Below, piece by piece: positions 10,264 to 19,164 of a DNA stretch of 39,825 bases. The notes below the pieces were generated by a model. The model was not told the DNA's origin, searched no databases, and saw only the letters and a program-made list of their open reading frames with translations. This DNA comes from an uncultured Thiocystis sp. (GTDB taxonomy: Bacteria > Pseudomonadota > Gammaproteobacteria > Chromatiales > Chromatiaceae): contig NZ_CAIPNF010000044.1 in assembly GCF_903866365.1 (NCBI RefSeq), positions 1 to 39,825 on the forward strand. The letters run 5' to 3'. The translations under genes and the position numbers were made by a program. Position 1 is the stretch's first letter. Every line of letters begins with the position of its first letter.

Positions 10264-11163
10264 ATGCCGCATTTTACGACCGTCGGCATCGTTGCCAAGC
10301 AAGGTGACCCCGAGCAGGTGCGTGGTACCCTCGCGCGTTTGAGCGACCGTCTGCGTTCGCGCGAGGTGGCCTTTTTGCTCGATGCCGAGAGCGCCCATCT
10401 GCTCGACGCGCCCCTTGGCGCCGCCATCCCCCTCGCCGAACTCGCCGCCCGCTGCGATCTGATCGTGGTCGTGGGTGGCGATGGCACCCTGTTGCATGCC
10501 GCGCGCGCGAGCGCGGCGCATGGCGTGCCCCTGCTCGGCATCAACCTGGGCCGACTGGGGTTTCTGGTCGATGTCTCGCCCTGCGACATCGATGCGGTGC
10601 TCGACCGGATCCTGGCCGGCGAGTACGAAATGGACCATCGCTCCATGCTGCAGGCGTCGGTGGTCACCGAGCAAACCGCGGGGCCGGCTTACACGGCGCT
10701 CAACGATGTCGCGATCCACAAATGGAACACGGCGCGCATGATCGAGTTCGAGACCTATATCGATGGCGTTTTCGTCAACGTCCAACGCTCGGACGGACTG
10801 ATCGTCGCCACCCCGACCGGCTCCACCGCCTATGCGCTGTCCGGCGGCGGTCCGCTGGTCGACCCGGCGCTGGACGCCATCCTGCTGGTGCCCATCTGTC
10901 CGCACGACCTGAGCAACCGACCGCTGGTGGTTCCCGGCGACCGCCGCATCGAGGTGCGGGTGCGCGGGCACGATCAGGGACACGTCCAGATCACCTGCGA
11001 CGGACAGACCGCGCTCGCGCTCCCGACCGACGCCTGGGTGCGGATTAGCGGTCACACGGATCGCGTCCGGCTGATCCATCCCAAGGGGCACGATCACTAT
11101 CAGATCATGCGCGCCAAGCTCCACTGGGGCGGCCATCACGCCACGCGGGCACACCCATGCTGA
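10264..11163 (+). CDS. nadK: NAD kinase
   Basis: NAD kinase phosphorylates NAD to NADP. The start at 10264 (MPHFTTVGIVAKQ) matches the family N-terminus; the 17 codons upstream do not. The 299-residue product has the GGDGT motif at 71-75, the segment GINLGRLGFLVD, NDVAIHKW, and the glycine-rich TPTGSTAYALSGGGP. The last codons overlap recN by seven bases (ATGCTGA), so the two are translationally coupled. It is divergent from hrcA across a short intergenic region. Confidence 0.96.
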   Translation: MPHFTTVGIVAKQGDPEQVRGTLARLSDRLRSREVAFLLDAESAHLLDAPLGAAIPLAELAARCDLIVVVGGDGTLLHAARASAAHGVPLLGINLGRLGFLVDVSPCDIDAVLDRILAGEYEMDHRSMLQASVVTEQTAGPAYTALNDVAIHKWNTARMIEFETYIDGVFVNVQRSDGLIVATPTGSTAYALSGGGPLVDPALDAILLVPICPHDLSNRPLVVPGDRRIEVRVRGHDQGHVQITCDGQTALALPTDAWVRISGHTDRVRLIHPKGHDHYQIMRAKLHWGGHHATRAHPC

Positions 11164-12824
11164 CCCATCTCCAGGTCCGGGATCTGGCCATCGTCAGCCG
11201 ACTCGAACTCGACTGCCCGCGGGGCATGACGGCGCTCACCGGCGAGACCGGCGCCGGCAAGTCGATCCTGATCGACGCGCTCAGTCTGGCCCTGGGCGAC
11301 AAGGCCGAGGTCGGCATGATCCGCGCCGGCAGCGAACGCGCCGAGATCCTCGCCGAGTTCGACCTCGCCGCCTGTCCCGGCGCCCGCGACTGGCTCGTCG
11401 AACAGGCATTGGACGACGAGGGCGGCTGCCTCCTGCGCCGGCTGATCGTGCGCGAGGGGCGTTCGCGCGCCTACATCAACGGCCGCCCGGCCAGCGGCGC
11501 GCAGTTACGCGACCTCGGCAATCTGCTGGTGGACATCCACGGTCAGCACGCCCATCAGTCCCTGCTGCGCGCCAACGCCCAACGCGACCTGCTCGATGCC
11601 TATGGCGGCCAACGGCCCCTGGCGGATGCGGTGGCGAAAGCCTTTCGGGAGTTCCGGGCGCTCGATCAAAAACTCGCCGCGCTGGAAACGGCCTGCCAGG
11701 AACGCTCCGCGCGGCTCGATCTGTTGCGTTTCCAGGTGCAGGAACTGGAGTCGCTCGGCCTGACCGCCGCCGACATCGAGTCGCTGGACCAGGAGCAACG
11801 GCGTCTGAGCCATCTCGGCCGATTGCAGGAGACCGCCGCGCGCGTCCTGCAGACCCTGGCGGAATCCGAGCCCTCGATCGAGGATCATCTGCGCGCCGCG
11901 ACCGCCGAAATCGCGGAACTCGCCGTTATCGATCCGGGGCTTGCCGACAGCCGGGAACTGCTGGAAACGGCGGCCATTCATGCCGGCGAGGCAGCCGCCA
12001 GTCTGCGGCATTATCTCGACGGACTGGATCTGGACCCGGCCGCGCTGGACGCGGTCGAAACCCGTCTCGCCCAGGTTCACGATCTAGCCCGTAAATACCG
12101 GATTCTCCCCATCCTGTTACCGGACACCTTGAACGAGCGGCGCGTTGAGCTGGAGGCATTGGAACAGTCCGATGTCACGCTGGCCGGTCTGCGCGAATCG
12201 CATGAGGCCACCTGGCAGAATTTCATGACCCTGGCCCAGCGCCTGGGCAAAGCCCGCGCCACGACCGCGGACCGTCTCGCCGAGACCGTCAGCGCGTCCA
12301 TGCAGCAGCTTGGCATGGCCGGCGGACGCTTCGCGGTCCAGATCGAGACACTCCCGCGTGAGCGGGCCGGCAGCGGCGGCCTGGAGCGCATCGACTTTCT
12401 CGTCAGCGCCAATCCGGGTCAACCCTTGCAGCCTCTGGCGAAGGTCGCCTCGGGCGGCGAACTCTCGCGGATCAGCCTTGGCATTCAGGTGGCCACGGCC
12501 GCTTGCGGCAGCGTGTCCACCCTGGTGTTCGACGAGGTCGATGTCGGCATCGGCGGCGGCGTGGCGGAGATCGTCGGCCGCCTGCTCCATCAGCTCGGCG
12601 AATCCCGCCAGGTTCTCTGCGTCACCCACCTGCCCCAGGTCGCCGCCCAGGCGCACGCGCAACTCCGGGTCCGCAAGGAGACCCTCGACGGCCAGACGCA
12701 TACCCGCATCGAGCCCCTGGATCCAGCCGCCCGTGTCGAGGAGATCGCCCGCATGCTGGGCGGAACCGAGATCACCGCGCGCACCCGCGACCATGCCAGC
12801 GAGATGCTGGATGGGGGACGCTGA
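11157..12824 (+). CDS. recN: DNA repair protein RecN
   Basis: RecN is an SMC-like ATPase for recombinational repair of double-strand breaks. The 555-residue product has Walker A GETGAGKS at 29-36, a central coiled-coil arm rich in Leu, Glu and Arg, the ABC signature region VASGGELSRI and Walker B LVFDEVDVGIGGG from about residue 456. The C-terminus includes CVTHLPQVAAQAH. It is a complete protein of normal length, overlapping nadK. LexA control is common for recN, but with nadK directly upstream no separate promoter was identified. Confidence 0.97.
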   Translation: MLTHLQVRDLAIVSRLELDCPRGMTALTGETGAGKSILIDALSLALGDKAEVGMIRAGSERAEILAEFDLAACPGARDWLVEQALDDEGGCLLRRLIVREGRSRAYINGRPASGAQLRDLGNLLVDIHGQHAHQSLLRANAQRDLLDAYGGQRPLADAVAKAFREFRALDQKLAALETACQERSARLDLLRFQVQELESLGLTAADIESLDQEQRRLSHLGRLQETAARVLQTLAESEPSIEDHLRAATAEIAELAVIDPGLADSRELLETAAIHAGEAAASLRHYLDGLDLDPAALDAVETRLAQVHDLARKYRILPILLPDTLNERRVELEALEQSDVTLAGLRESHEATWQNFMTLAQRLGKARATTADRLAETVSASMQQLGMAGGRFAVQIETLPRERAGSGGLERIDFLVSANPGQPLQPLAKVASGGELSRISLGIQVATAACGSVSTLVFDEVDVGIGGGVAEIVGRLLHQLGESRQVLCVTHLPQVAAQAHAQLRVRKETLDGQTHTRIEPLDPAARVEEIARMLGGTEITARTRDHASEMLDGGR

Positions 12825-12879
12825 TCCAATACCGGCGGCTTTTATCCGCAGCCTTTTTCCGCTGTCAGGAGCGAATGGC

Positions 12880-14103
12880 ATGATCAAGAAGATCGGGGTC
12901 GAACAACTTCAGCTCGGCATGTATGTCCATGACCTCAATTGCGACTGGATGGATCATGGCTTCATGCGGAATCGCTTTCTGCTCAAGGCGGACAAAAGCC
13001 TGGAGCGGATTCGCCAGTTGGGCATTCGCGAGATTTACATCGATACGGACAAGGGGCTCGATGTCTCGCTCGCCCCGACCGCCAGCGAGGTCGAGGAGGC
13101 GCTGGAACAGGATCTGGTCCAGGTAGCCGAGACCGGCGCGGGCGAGGAGCATGCGGTCCCGCTGGCCGAGGAGCGCAATCAAGCAAAACGCATCCACAAC
13201 GAAGCGATCGGGCTGGTCAGCAGCCTGATGGAGGATGCGCGCCTGGGACAACAGATCGCCCTGGAGCAGGTAAACCCGCTGGTGACCGAAATGGTCGGCT
13301 CGATCTTTCGCAATCAGGACGCCCTGCTGGCACTCACCCGCATCCGCCGCGTGGGCCGGTATACCTTCGAGCACTCGGTCAATGTCGCCGTGCTCATGGT
13401 CTCCTTCGCCCGCACCCTGGAGATCGAGCGTTCGCTGATCCATGACATCGGACTGGGCGCACTCCTGCATGACCTCGGCAAGATTCTGGTTCCCCCCGCG
13501 ATTCTCAACAAACCGGGGCAGCTGACCGACGAGGAATTTGTCGTCATGCGCGGCCATGTGGTCCACACCCGCGACATCCTGGCCAAGGTTCCGGGCATCC
13601 CGCCGATCGCCCTGGCGGTGGCCGCCGAGCATCATGAACGCATCGACGGCAGCGGTTATCCGAATCGCAAGACCGGCGCCGACATCTCCCTGTACGGACA
13701 GATGGCCGCGATCGCCGATGTCTACGACGCCATCACCACCGAGCGCGTCTATCACAAGGCGCTGGAACCCCATCAGGCGCTACGCAAACTGCTGGAATGG
13801 AGCCATCACCATTTCGATGCGCATCTGGTACAGCAATTCATTCGCTGCGTCGGTATCTATCCGGTCGGAACCCTGGTGCGACTGCGCAGCGGACTGCTTG
13901 GCGTGGTGGTGGAGACGGGCCGGAAAGGGCTGTTCCACCCGGTCGTGCGGGTCTTCATGGACGCCAGGCGACGCACCTATCTGACCGTGCGGGACGTGGA
14001 TCTCTCGCGTTTGAGCAAGGGCTCCGAGGAGCGGATCGAGAGCGCCGAATCGCCGGCGCAGTGGCGCGTCGATCCGGTCAAGGTGCTGCAATACCCAGGG
14101 TGA
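12880..14103 (+). CDS. HD-GYP domain cyclic-di-GMP phosphodiesterase
   Basis: This is probably a c-di-GMP hydrolase acting in motility/biofilm signalling. The start at 12880 is supported by AGGAG nine bases upstream; the frame runs back into recN in another phase, which is a shadow. The 407-residue product has an N-terminal DUF3391-type region (MIKKIGVEQLQLGMYVHDLN), then the HD-GYP domain with HD at 197-198 (LLHDLGK) and HHERIDGSGYP at 251-261, GYP at 259-261. All recognisable metal and GYP residues are present, so it should be catalytic. It lies 55 nt after recN and could be co-transcribed. Confidence 0.93.
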   Translation: MIKKIGVEQLQLGMYVHDLNCDWMDHGFMRNRFLLKADKSLERIRQLGIREIYIDTDKGLDVSLAPTASEVEEALEQDLVQVAETGAGEEHAVPLAEERNQAKRIHNEAIGLVSSLMEDARLGQQIALEQVNPLVTEMVGSIFRNQDALLALTRIRRVGRYTFEHSVNVAVLMVSFARTLEIERSLIHDIGLGALLHDLGKILVPPAILNKPGQLTDEEFVVMRGHVVHTRDILAKVPGIPPIALAVAAEHHERIDGSGYPNRKTGADISLYGQMAAIADVYDAITTERVYHKALEPHQALRKLLEWSHHHFDAHLVQQFIRCVGIYPVGTLVRLRSGLLGVVVETGRKGLFHPVVRVFMDARRRTYLTVRDVDLSRLSKGSEERIESAESPAQWRVDPVKVLQYPG

Positions 14104-14423
14104 TCGAAGCCGCGCCCGGCGAGGCGCGTGCAGCGCAGCGCCTCCGTCCGTTCCGAACCGACACGCGATAGAGTAGTTGCACGGACTAGGCAAACGCGCA
14201 ATGACCAACAATACTTAATGACTGGGCCGCAGCTCGGTGAACTTGCACTGTTGCGAGCAACCCCCAATCTCGCAGCCACCCAGGATGATCGGCGGGACAT
14301 GATCGACATGATGAAAATTGAAGGTTTGAAGGATTGATACCGCGTTCGCGCCGAGCCATGCCGGTTCGGCAAGTCCGCGCCAATGCAACCAGGATTGCCG
14401 CGTTCCACACGAGGAGGGACACA
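14104..14423. other. 320-bp interval without a recognised gene
   Basis: The interval between the HD-GYP gene and the STAS gene contains a short frame (14128-14337) with no clear ribosome binding site and no recognised family. It probably holds the promoter of the STAS gene, but no good sigma-70 pair was seen. Confidence 0.4.
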
Positions 14424-14783
14424 ATGCCGATGATGACGTCATTCATTTCAAGCGAGGACAGACTCGATCTGTTATTCCACGGCGATCTCGACCTGACGAT
14501 CGCGGAAGACGCCTGTCGGGTCTTTGCCGACATCCCGGTCGGCCTGCGGACCTGCATCATGGATCTGACCCGTCTCGATCGGGTCTTCGACTCCGGACTC
14601 GCGTTGCTATGGATGCTGAACGAGCGCCTGCGGCGCATCGGCGCGACCGTGGTGATCCTGAGCGATCACCCGGAACTTCAACGCCGCCTGCCGCGCGTCA
14701 TGACGAATGCCTTGAATATCGTCCCAATAGACTCGCCGAAGACACGCCAGTCAGTGACTCCGCAAGGGCGACGGTCGACTTGA
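14424..14783 (+). CDS. STAS-domain (anti-anti-sigma type) protein
   Basis: This encodes 119 residues starting at an ATG preceded by GAGGAGG, an excellent ribosome binding site. The sequence follows the STAS fold: FHGDLDLTIAEDACRVF, then MDLTRLDRVFDSGLALLWML. Ser57 in FDSG aligns with the serine phosphorylated in SpoIIAA-type proteins. Such proteins transmit partner-switch or phosphorelay signals. No partner kinase or phosphatase gene is adjacent. The upstream HD-GYP gene suggests a link to c-di-GMP or lifestyle signalling, which is inference. Confidence 0.8.
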   Translation: MPMMTSFISSEDRLDLLFHGDLDLTIAEDACRVFADIPVGLRTCIMDLTRLDRVFDSGLALLWMLNERLRRIGATVVILSDHPELQRRLPRVMTNALNIVPIDSPKTRQSVTPQGRRST

Positions 14784-14816
14784 AACCGCTGCTTAAAGCG
14801 TAGATTTCATGAAGCA

Positions 14817-14840
14817 GTTTCAAGCCCCGCAGCTTGAAAC
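14817..14840. repeat. inverted repeat between convergent genes
   Basis: GTTTCAAGC (14817-14825) and GCTTGAAAC (14832-14840) form a perfect 9-bp stem with a 6-base loop, between the convergent STAS and pncC genes. There is no T-run on either side, so a terminator role for both directions is possible but not shown. Confidence 0.5.
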
Positions 14841-14878
14841 CGTCACGCCAGCGTCGTCGAGCTGGTCGGGCAAGCGCG

Positions 14879-15388
14879 TCAGATTCGCGCTTGCAGATGT
14901 TCCAGCAAGCCTTCGAGCGCAACCCAAACCGCTTGATGGCGAACCCTGTCGCGATCGCCGTCAAATCGATCACACCCGGTCAGTACCCGCTGGCCGGGCA
15001 AACCCCAGGCGAACCAAACGGTGCCGACCGGCTTGTCGGCGCTACCTCCGCCGGGTCCGGCGATACCCGTGATCGCAACGGCGACCTCCGCCTGACTCCG
15101 CGCCATCGCGCCAGCAACCATCGCCTTCGCCACGGGCTCACTGACAGCACCATGCGCGTCCAGGGTTTCGGAAGCAACACCGAGCATCTCCTGCTTTGCC
15201 GCATTGCTATAGGTCACGAACCCACGGTCGAACCAGGCGCTACAGCCCGCGATGTCGGTGACCGTCTTCGCAACCCAACCGCCGGTACAGGATTCGGCGG
15301 TCGCCAGCCGGAGACCGAGTTGCAGCATCCGGTCGCCTAAACGCGCGGCAATGGATTCGAGCGGTTCGTCTTCGATTCGTTTCACCAT
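14879..15388 (-). CDS. pncC: nicotinamide-nucleotide amidase (CinA C-terminal family)
   Basis: PncC deamidates nicotinamide mononucleotide in the pyridine nucleotide cycle. The 169-residue product has the family signature RLATAESCTGGWVAKTVTD, then FVTYSNAAKQEMLGV, VSEPVAKAMVAGA and AVAITGIAGPGGGS. It is a stand-alone CinA C-terminal domain, without the N-terminal MoaB-like half found in long CinA. The start at 15388 (MVKRIEDEPL) was chosen because upstream codons are unlike the family; its ribosome binding site is weak. Confidence 0.92.
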   Translation of the reverse strand: MVKRIEDEPLESIAARLGDRMLQLGLRLATAESCTGGWVAKTVTDIAGCSAWFDRGFVTYSNAAKQEMLGVASETLDAHGAVSEPVAKAMVAGAMARSQAEVAVAITGIAGPGGGSADKPVGTVWFAWGLPGQRVLTGCDRFDGDRDRVRHQAVWVALEGLLEHLQARI

Positions 15389-15530
15389 GGCATCAGTGTC
15401 GCCGAACCTGAGGATGCAGACAATCCCTTGCACAGACGAATCGGCGTCTGGAAAACCTCGCCGAACAGCCACAATATCAGTATCGCGACATCCGCCGCCC
15501 GGCCCCGGCACTTTGGAGAGCTTACGAACG

Positions 15531-15821
15531 ATGAATGACCTGACGATCCGCTGCGAGCACAAGCCATCACCCGCTAAACTGGAGGTGCTCGGGGTCGACG
15601 ACTGGCCGCTCTGGAAAAAAGAGCCTTCCGCGTTCCCCTGGCACTATACAAAAACCGAGACCTGCTACGTACAGCGCGGACGCTTCGTCGTCACGCCGGA
15701 CGGCGGCGAGCCGCTCACCTTTGTCCGGGGCGACCTGATCAGCTTTCCGGCCGGTCTCTCCTGCGTCTGGGAGATCCTGGAGCCGGTGGAAAAACACTAC
15801 CGCTTCGACGAAACCCCATAA
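15531..15821 (+). CDS. small cupin-domain protein
   Basis: The product has 96 residues, with the start marked by GGAGAG ahead of the ATG. Its pattern WHYTKTETCYVQRGRFVVTP, then FVRGDLISFPAGLSCVW, is a single small cupin of the DUF861 (EutQ-like, cupin_3) type. The substrate is unknown, and the metal-ligand set appears reduced. It is transcribed toward the DUF302 gene, 32 nt away, and may be part of the same unit. Confidence 0.8.
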   Translation: MNDLTIRCEHKPSPAKLEVLGVDDWPLWKKEPSAFPWHYTKTETCYVQRGRFVVTPDGGEPLTFVRGDLISFPAGLSCVWEILEPVEKHYRFDETP

Positions 15822-15853
15822 AAACTCACAACCTGCAACGGAAGATGAAAGAC

Positions 15854-16363
15854 ATGCGGAAAATTGCCCGAATTCGCTCGCCCTGGCTGGTTCTGCTCGC
15901 CTGCTTGCCGATGCTCCTGCCCGTCTCCGCCAGCCCTGCGGAAGGCATGACCATCGCCGACACCGTTTACAAACTCCCGCTGGAGGAAGGCGTGTCCCCG
16001 GAGGACGCCATCGATTCCATGCTGCTGCGCGCCAATGCGCTGAATTTCAAGCTGGTCGCCCGTCTGCCGCTCTCCCAGGAACTGGAGGCCATGGGCGTCC
16101 CCACCAAGCGCATCGAGATCTTCCAGTTCTGCGATGCCCGGATCGCCGCCCAAATGATCGCCGAAAATCTGGACTTTTCGGCCTATCTGCCCTGCCGTAT
16201 CACCCTGATCGAGGACCAGGAAGGCAAACCCTGGTTGGTGACGCTGGATCTGAACAAGGTGATTCAGATGGCCGATCTGCCGCCCACACTCCTGGAACTC
16301 GCCACCAAGGTTCGCGACACCATGAACGACATCATGGCCGCGGGCGCCAGCGGGGATCTCTGA
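15854..16363 (+). CDS. periplasmic DUF302 protein
   Basis: This is a 169-residue protein with a signal peptide (MRKIARIRSPWLVLLACLPM up to about ASPAEG). The mature part has the DUF302 pattern: a paired region DSMLLRANALNFKLVARLP, then FCDARIAAQMIAENLDFSAY and LPCRITLIED. The start at 15854 has GGAAG nine bases upstream; the ATG at 15845 directly abuts that site. DUF302 proteins are common in sulfur bacteria and have no defined reaction. Only three bases separate it from the downstream reductase, so the two are probably translated together. Confidence 0.85.
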   Translation: MRKIARIRSPWLVLLACLPMLLPVSASPAEGMTIADTVYKLPLEEGVSPEDAIDSMLLRANALNFKLVARLPLSQELEAMGVPTKRIEIFQFCDARIAAQMIAENLDFSAYLPCRITLIEDQEGKPWLVTLDLNKVIQMADLPPTLLELATKVRDTMNDIMAAGASGDL

Positions 16364-16366
16364 TCC

Positions 16367-17836
16367 ATGACCTATTTGAGCCTCTCCCGCGCCGCCCGGC
16401 TCGCCGGCGTCACCCGCGCCGAACTCCAGCGCCGCATTCGTCGCGGCGAAATCGCGACCTTCGAGGGGGCGGTGGCGGTGGAGGCTCTGCTGCGGGCCTA
16501 TCCGGCCGTGAGCCTGACCAATGACGATGCCCTGGAACGGGTCGAACGCATCAAGCGCGACGCCCTGCCCAGGCTCGACGCGGGCGAAACCGTCCTGCCG
16601 AGCCCGGAGGTCTTCCTGTCGCGTCTGCGCGGTCTGAGCGAAACCCTGGCGGAACGCATCGCGGCCAACGAACTCGCCGATGCCTTGCTGGATCAGGTCG
16701 GCGCACAGCTCGCGAGGCTCGCCGCCCAACCTCCCGAGCAGCTTTCAGAGACACTACGCGAGATTCAGGACTGGTTCGTCGACGCCCGGCGCCAGCTCGC
16801 ACTCCACCCCGTGCCCGACGGGCGCGCCCAACTCCTCGCCAAGGATACCTTTCTGCGCATCATGGCAGCCAACGTCAAGCTGATCCCAAGCGGCCACGAC
16901 TTTTTCGTCGAGGGCAACGAGTCGATCCTGGATGCGTCGGTGCGCGCCGGGCTCAAACTGAGTTATGGCTGTTCCAGCGGCAATTGCGGCGACTGCAAGG
17001 TTCGTCTGATCAGCGGCGAAACCCGGAAGATCCGCGATCACGACTATGTCGTCAGCGAACGCGAGAAGTCGATGGGCTACCTCCTCTCTTGCTCGCAAAC
17101 GGCCGTGACCGACTTGGTCATCGAGGCCGCCGAAGCGTTGTCGGTCGACGATCTGCCGCAACAGGAGATCCGGGCCAGCCTGCGCAAGCTCGAACGACTC
17201 TCGCCCGACTTGATCGCCCTGAACATCCAGACACCGCGTACTCACACGCTGCGCTTCATGGCAGGACAGCGGGCGCGCCTGACGCTGGAAGACGGCGCCA
17301 CACGCGAATTGTCCATCGCAAGCTGTCCCTGCAACGGGCGCAATCTCTGGTTTTATGTCAGACGCCAGGACGACGCCTTCTCCGCGCATGCGTTCGGTGC
17401 TCTGCACCCCGGCCATCTGGTCACCGTCACCGGCCCTCAGGGCGATTTCGTGCTCGTCGAGGACGCGCCGGAACCGGCCATCCTGATCGCCTTCGGCGAC
17501 GGCATCGCGCCCATCAAGAGCCTGATCGAGCACGCCGTCTCCATCGATCGCATCGAGTCCTTTCATCTGTATTGGGACACCCTCTATCCCGATGGCCATC
17601 ATCAGGCCCACTGGGGCCGGGCGCTCAAGGACGCCCTGGACAACTTCAGCTTCACTCCGCTCATGAGCGGTCGGCCCGAGGATGTCATCGCCGTGGTGCG
17701 CGCCGATCATCCGGGGCCAGATCGACCGCGTTATTATCTTGCCGGTCCGGCGGAGCTTGTCCAGCGCGCGGCGGTCTTGTTGCTCGACCAGGGCGTTGAG
17801 AAGGCGCGGATCAAGCTCGAACTCACCGACACCTGA
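16367..17836 (+). CDS. 2Fe-2S ferredoxin/FAD-NAD(P)H oxidoreductase with an N-terminal extension
   Basis: The 489-residue electron-transfer protein has three parts. Residues 1-170 form a helical extension that opens like a MerR/excisionase-type helix-turn-helix (SLSRAARLAGVTRAELQRRI). Next is a plant-type ferredoxin with Cys202, Cys207, Cys210 and Cys242 (C-x4-C-x2-C-x31-C). It is followed by a ferredoxin-NADP reductase-type module with the FAD motif RELSIAS and the nucleotide-binding GDGIAPIKSL. The last two parts resemble CDP-6-deoxy-glucoseen reductase and methane/phenol monooxygenase reductases. Coupling to the DUF302 protein suggests a redox partner relation, which is inference. Substrate and donor are unknown. 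Confidence 0.88.
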   Translation: MTYLSLSRAARLAGVTRAELQRRIRRGEIATFEGAVAVEALLRAYPAVSLTNDDALERVERIKRDALPRLDAGETVLPSPEVFLSRLRGLSETLAERIAANELADALLDQVGAQLARLAAQPPEQLSETLREIQDWFVDARRQLALHPVPDGRAQLLAKDTFLRIMAANVKLIPSGHDFFVEGNESILDASVRAGLKLSYGCSSGNCGDCKVRLISGETRKIRDHDYVVSEREKSMGYLLSCSQTAVTDLVIEAAEALSVDDLPQQEIRASLRKLERLSPDLIALNIQTPRTHTLRFMAGQRARLTLEDGATRELSIASCPCNGRNLWFYVRRQDDAFSAHAFGALHPGHLVTVTGPQGDFVLVEDAPEPAILIAFGDGIAPIKSLIEHAVSIDRIESFHLYWDTLYPDGHHQAHWGRALKDALDNFSFTPLMSGRPEDVIAVVRADHPGPDRPRYYLAGPAELVQRAAVLLLDQGVEKARIKLELTDT

Positions 17837-17849
17837 TCCGACGGGCAGT

Positions 17850-18032
17850 TTAGGCCGCTTGCGGCCTGGACTGCTGGGACGGCAGGAACACGGTGCCCTT
17901 ACCGAAACGATTCACGGCCATATCCCGCACCCAGGGCGGGGCATCCGCGTAGAGTCGCAAATAGGTATACCCCAGATCGCCGCGAACCATGAACGCGACC
18001 CAGCGTTCAAACTCTTGTTGTTTTGTCTCCAT
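17850..18032 (-). CDS. small conserved-looking hypothetical protein
   Basis: Sixty residues start at an ATG with GAGG ten bases upstream (METKQQEFERWVAFMVRGDL and on). The composition is that of a real soluble protein with several aromatic residues and no membrane segment. I do not recognise the family. The 3' end contains a perfect inverted repeat (AGGCCGC/GCGGCCT at 17852-17867), which also lies between the two convergent genes and may help end transcription. Confidence 0.6.
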   Translation of the reverse strand: METKQQEFERWVAFMVRGDLGYTYLRLYADAPPWVRDMAVNRFGKGTVFLPSQQSRPQAA

Positions 18033-18182
18033 CACTTCAGTCCTCACTTCGACGACAGCCGATCCTCCACTACTCGTTTTCCCGGCGTCATCGATTGATG
18101 CGCCGACACGCTAAAATTAAGGCGATTTCTGCAAAATAGGCGTGGAAACTTATTCATTCAACCGATGTTGACTAAAAAATCC

Positions 18183-18935
18183 TTAGAACGCACGTCTTTG
18201 CAGCAGCAGCAGATAGTTCACCCCCATCCAGCGGGTGAAGCCGAAGACCCGCGTGAACGGATTGACCCGCACCCCGGTCTTGTGGAGCAGTTCAAACCGC
18301 TCGCCCAGCCGGTCAAGCACCTGGCGCGGACGCACCAGCTTGCGGAAATGGTGGGTACCGCGAGGCAGCCAGCGCAACAGGTATTCAGCGCCGAGAATGG
18401 CCATCATCAGCGCCGCCAGGGTACGGTTGATACTGGCGACAAACATCACCCCGCCCGGCCGTACCAGTTGCGCGCAATCGTCGAGAAACGCCGGCAGTTG
18501 CTCCACATGCTCGATCACCTCCATGTTGAGCACCGCGTCGAATTGCGCGCCCTCGCGCACCAACTGATCCGCCGTCGCCAACCGATACAGGATCTCGAGC
18601 CCGCTCCACTGAGCATGCAGATCGGCCACCCGAACATTTTTTTCGGTGATCTCGATGCCGGTGACCCGCGCGCCGAGGCGCGCCATGGACTCGCTCAGAA
18701 TACCGCCGCCGCAACCGATATCGAGCACCGTCAAGCCCTCGAAAGGGCGCTCCAGGGCGGCATCGCGCCCGAATGCCGCGGCAAGTCGCGCGCGAATATA
18801 CTCCACCCGAAAGGCGTTCAGACGATGCAGCGGCCAGAATGGCCCCTCCGTATCCCACCAACGATGGGCAAGACGCTCAAAATAGGCGACTTCATCCGGA
18901 TCGATACTCGACGCGGTCAACTGCACGGTACTCAT
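18183..18935 (-). CDS. ubiG: ubiquinone biosynthesis O-methyltransferase
   Basis: UbiG carries out both O-methylations of ubiquinone biosynthesis using SAM. The start at 18935 has GGAG six bases upstream. The 250-residue product begins with the family pattern DPDEVAYFERLAHRWWDTEG and PLHRLNAFRVEYI. SAM motif I VLDIGCGGG lies at 70-78, followed by the post-I LGARVTGIE and NMEVIEHV. It is complete. The frame continues upstream for 60 codons, but this part is unlike UbiG and was left out. Confidence 0.96.
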   Translation of the reverse strand: MSTVQLTASSIDPDEVAYFERLAHRWWDTEGPFWPLHRLNAFRVEYIRARLAAAFGRDAALERPFEGLTVLDIGCGGGILSESMARLGARVTGIEITEKNVRVADLHAQWSGLEILYRLATADQLVREGAQFDAVLNMEVIEHVEQLPAFLDDCAQLVRPGGVMFVASINRTLAALMMAILGAEYLLRWLPRGTHHFRKLVRPRQVLDRLGERFELLHKTGVRVNPFTRVFGFTRWMGVNYLLLLQRRAF

Positions 18936-19164
18936 GGAATTCTCCGGTGCGAACGAGCGAATGCGCTTGAAATCGTGTTGAGTACGGAGTTTTGCAACCC
19001 GCTCGACAGCGGCGACCCGTCGCTCGACCCGCCATCGATCGAGTTTGTACGGACTTTGGATCGTGCATTCCGCAACCGCGGCAGTCGCGAGGCCGATGAG
19101 CGCGGACGCCGCCACAACCCATGCCTACCATGACGCAGACCCTGCCCGACAGGGTCGCTACAGA

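Noticed and set aside
18936-19115. 60-residue extension of UbiG resembling a signal peptide
   Set aside because: UbiG is cytosolic and the GGAG-preceded ATG at 18935 gives the family-standard start.
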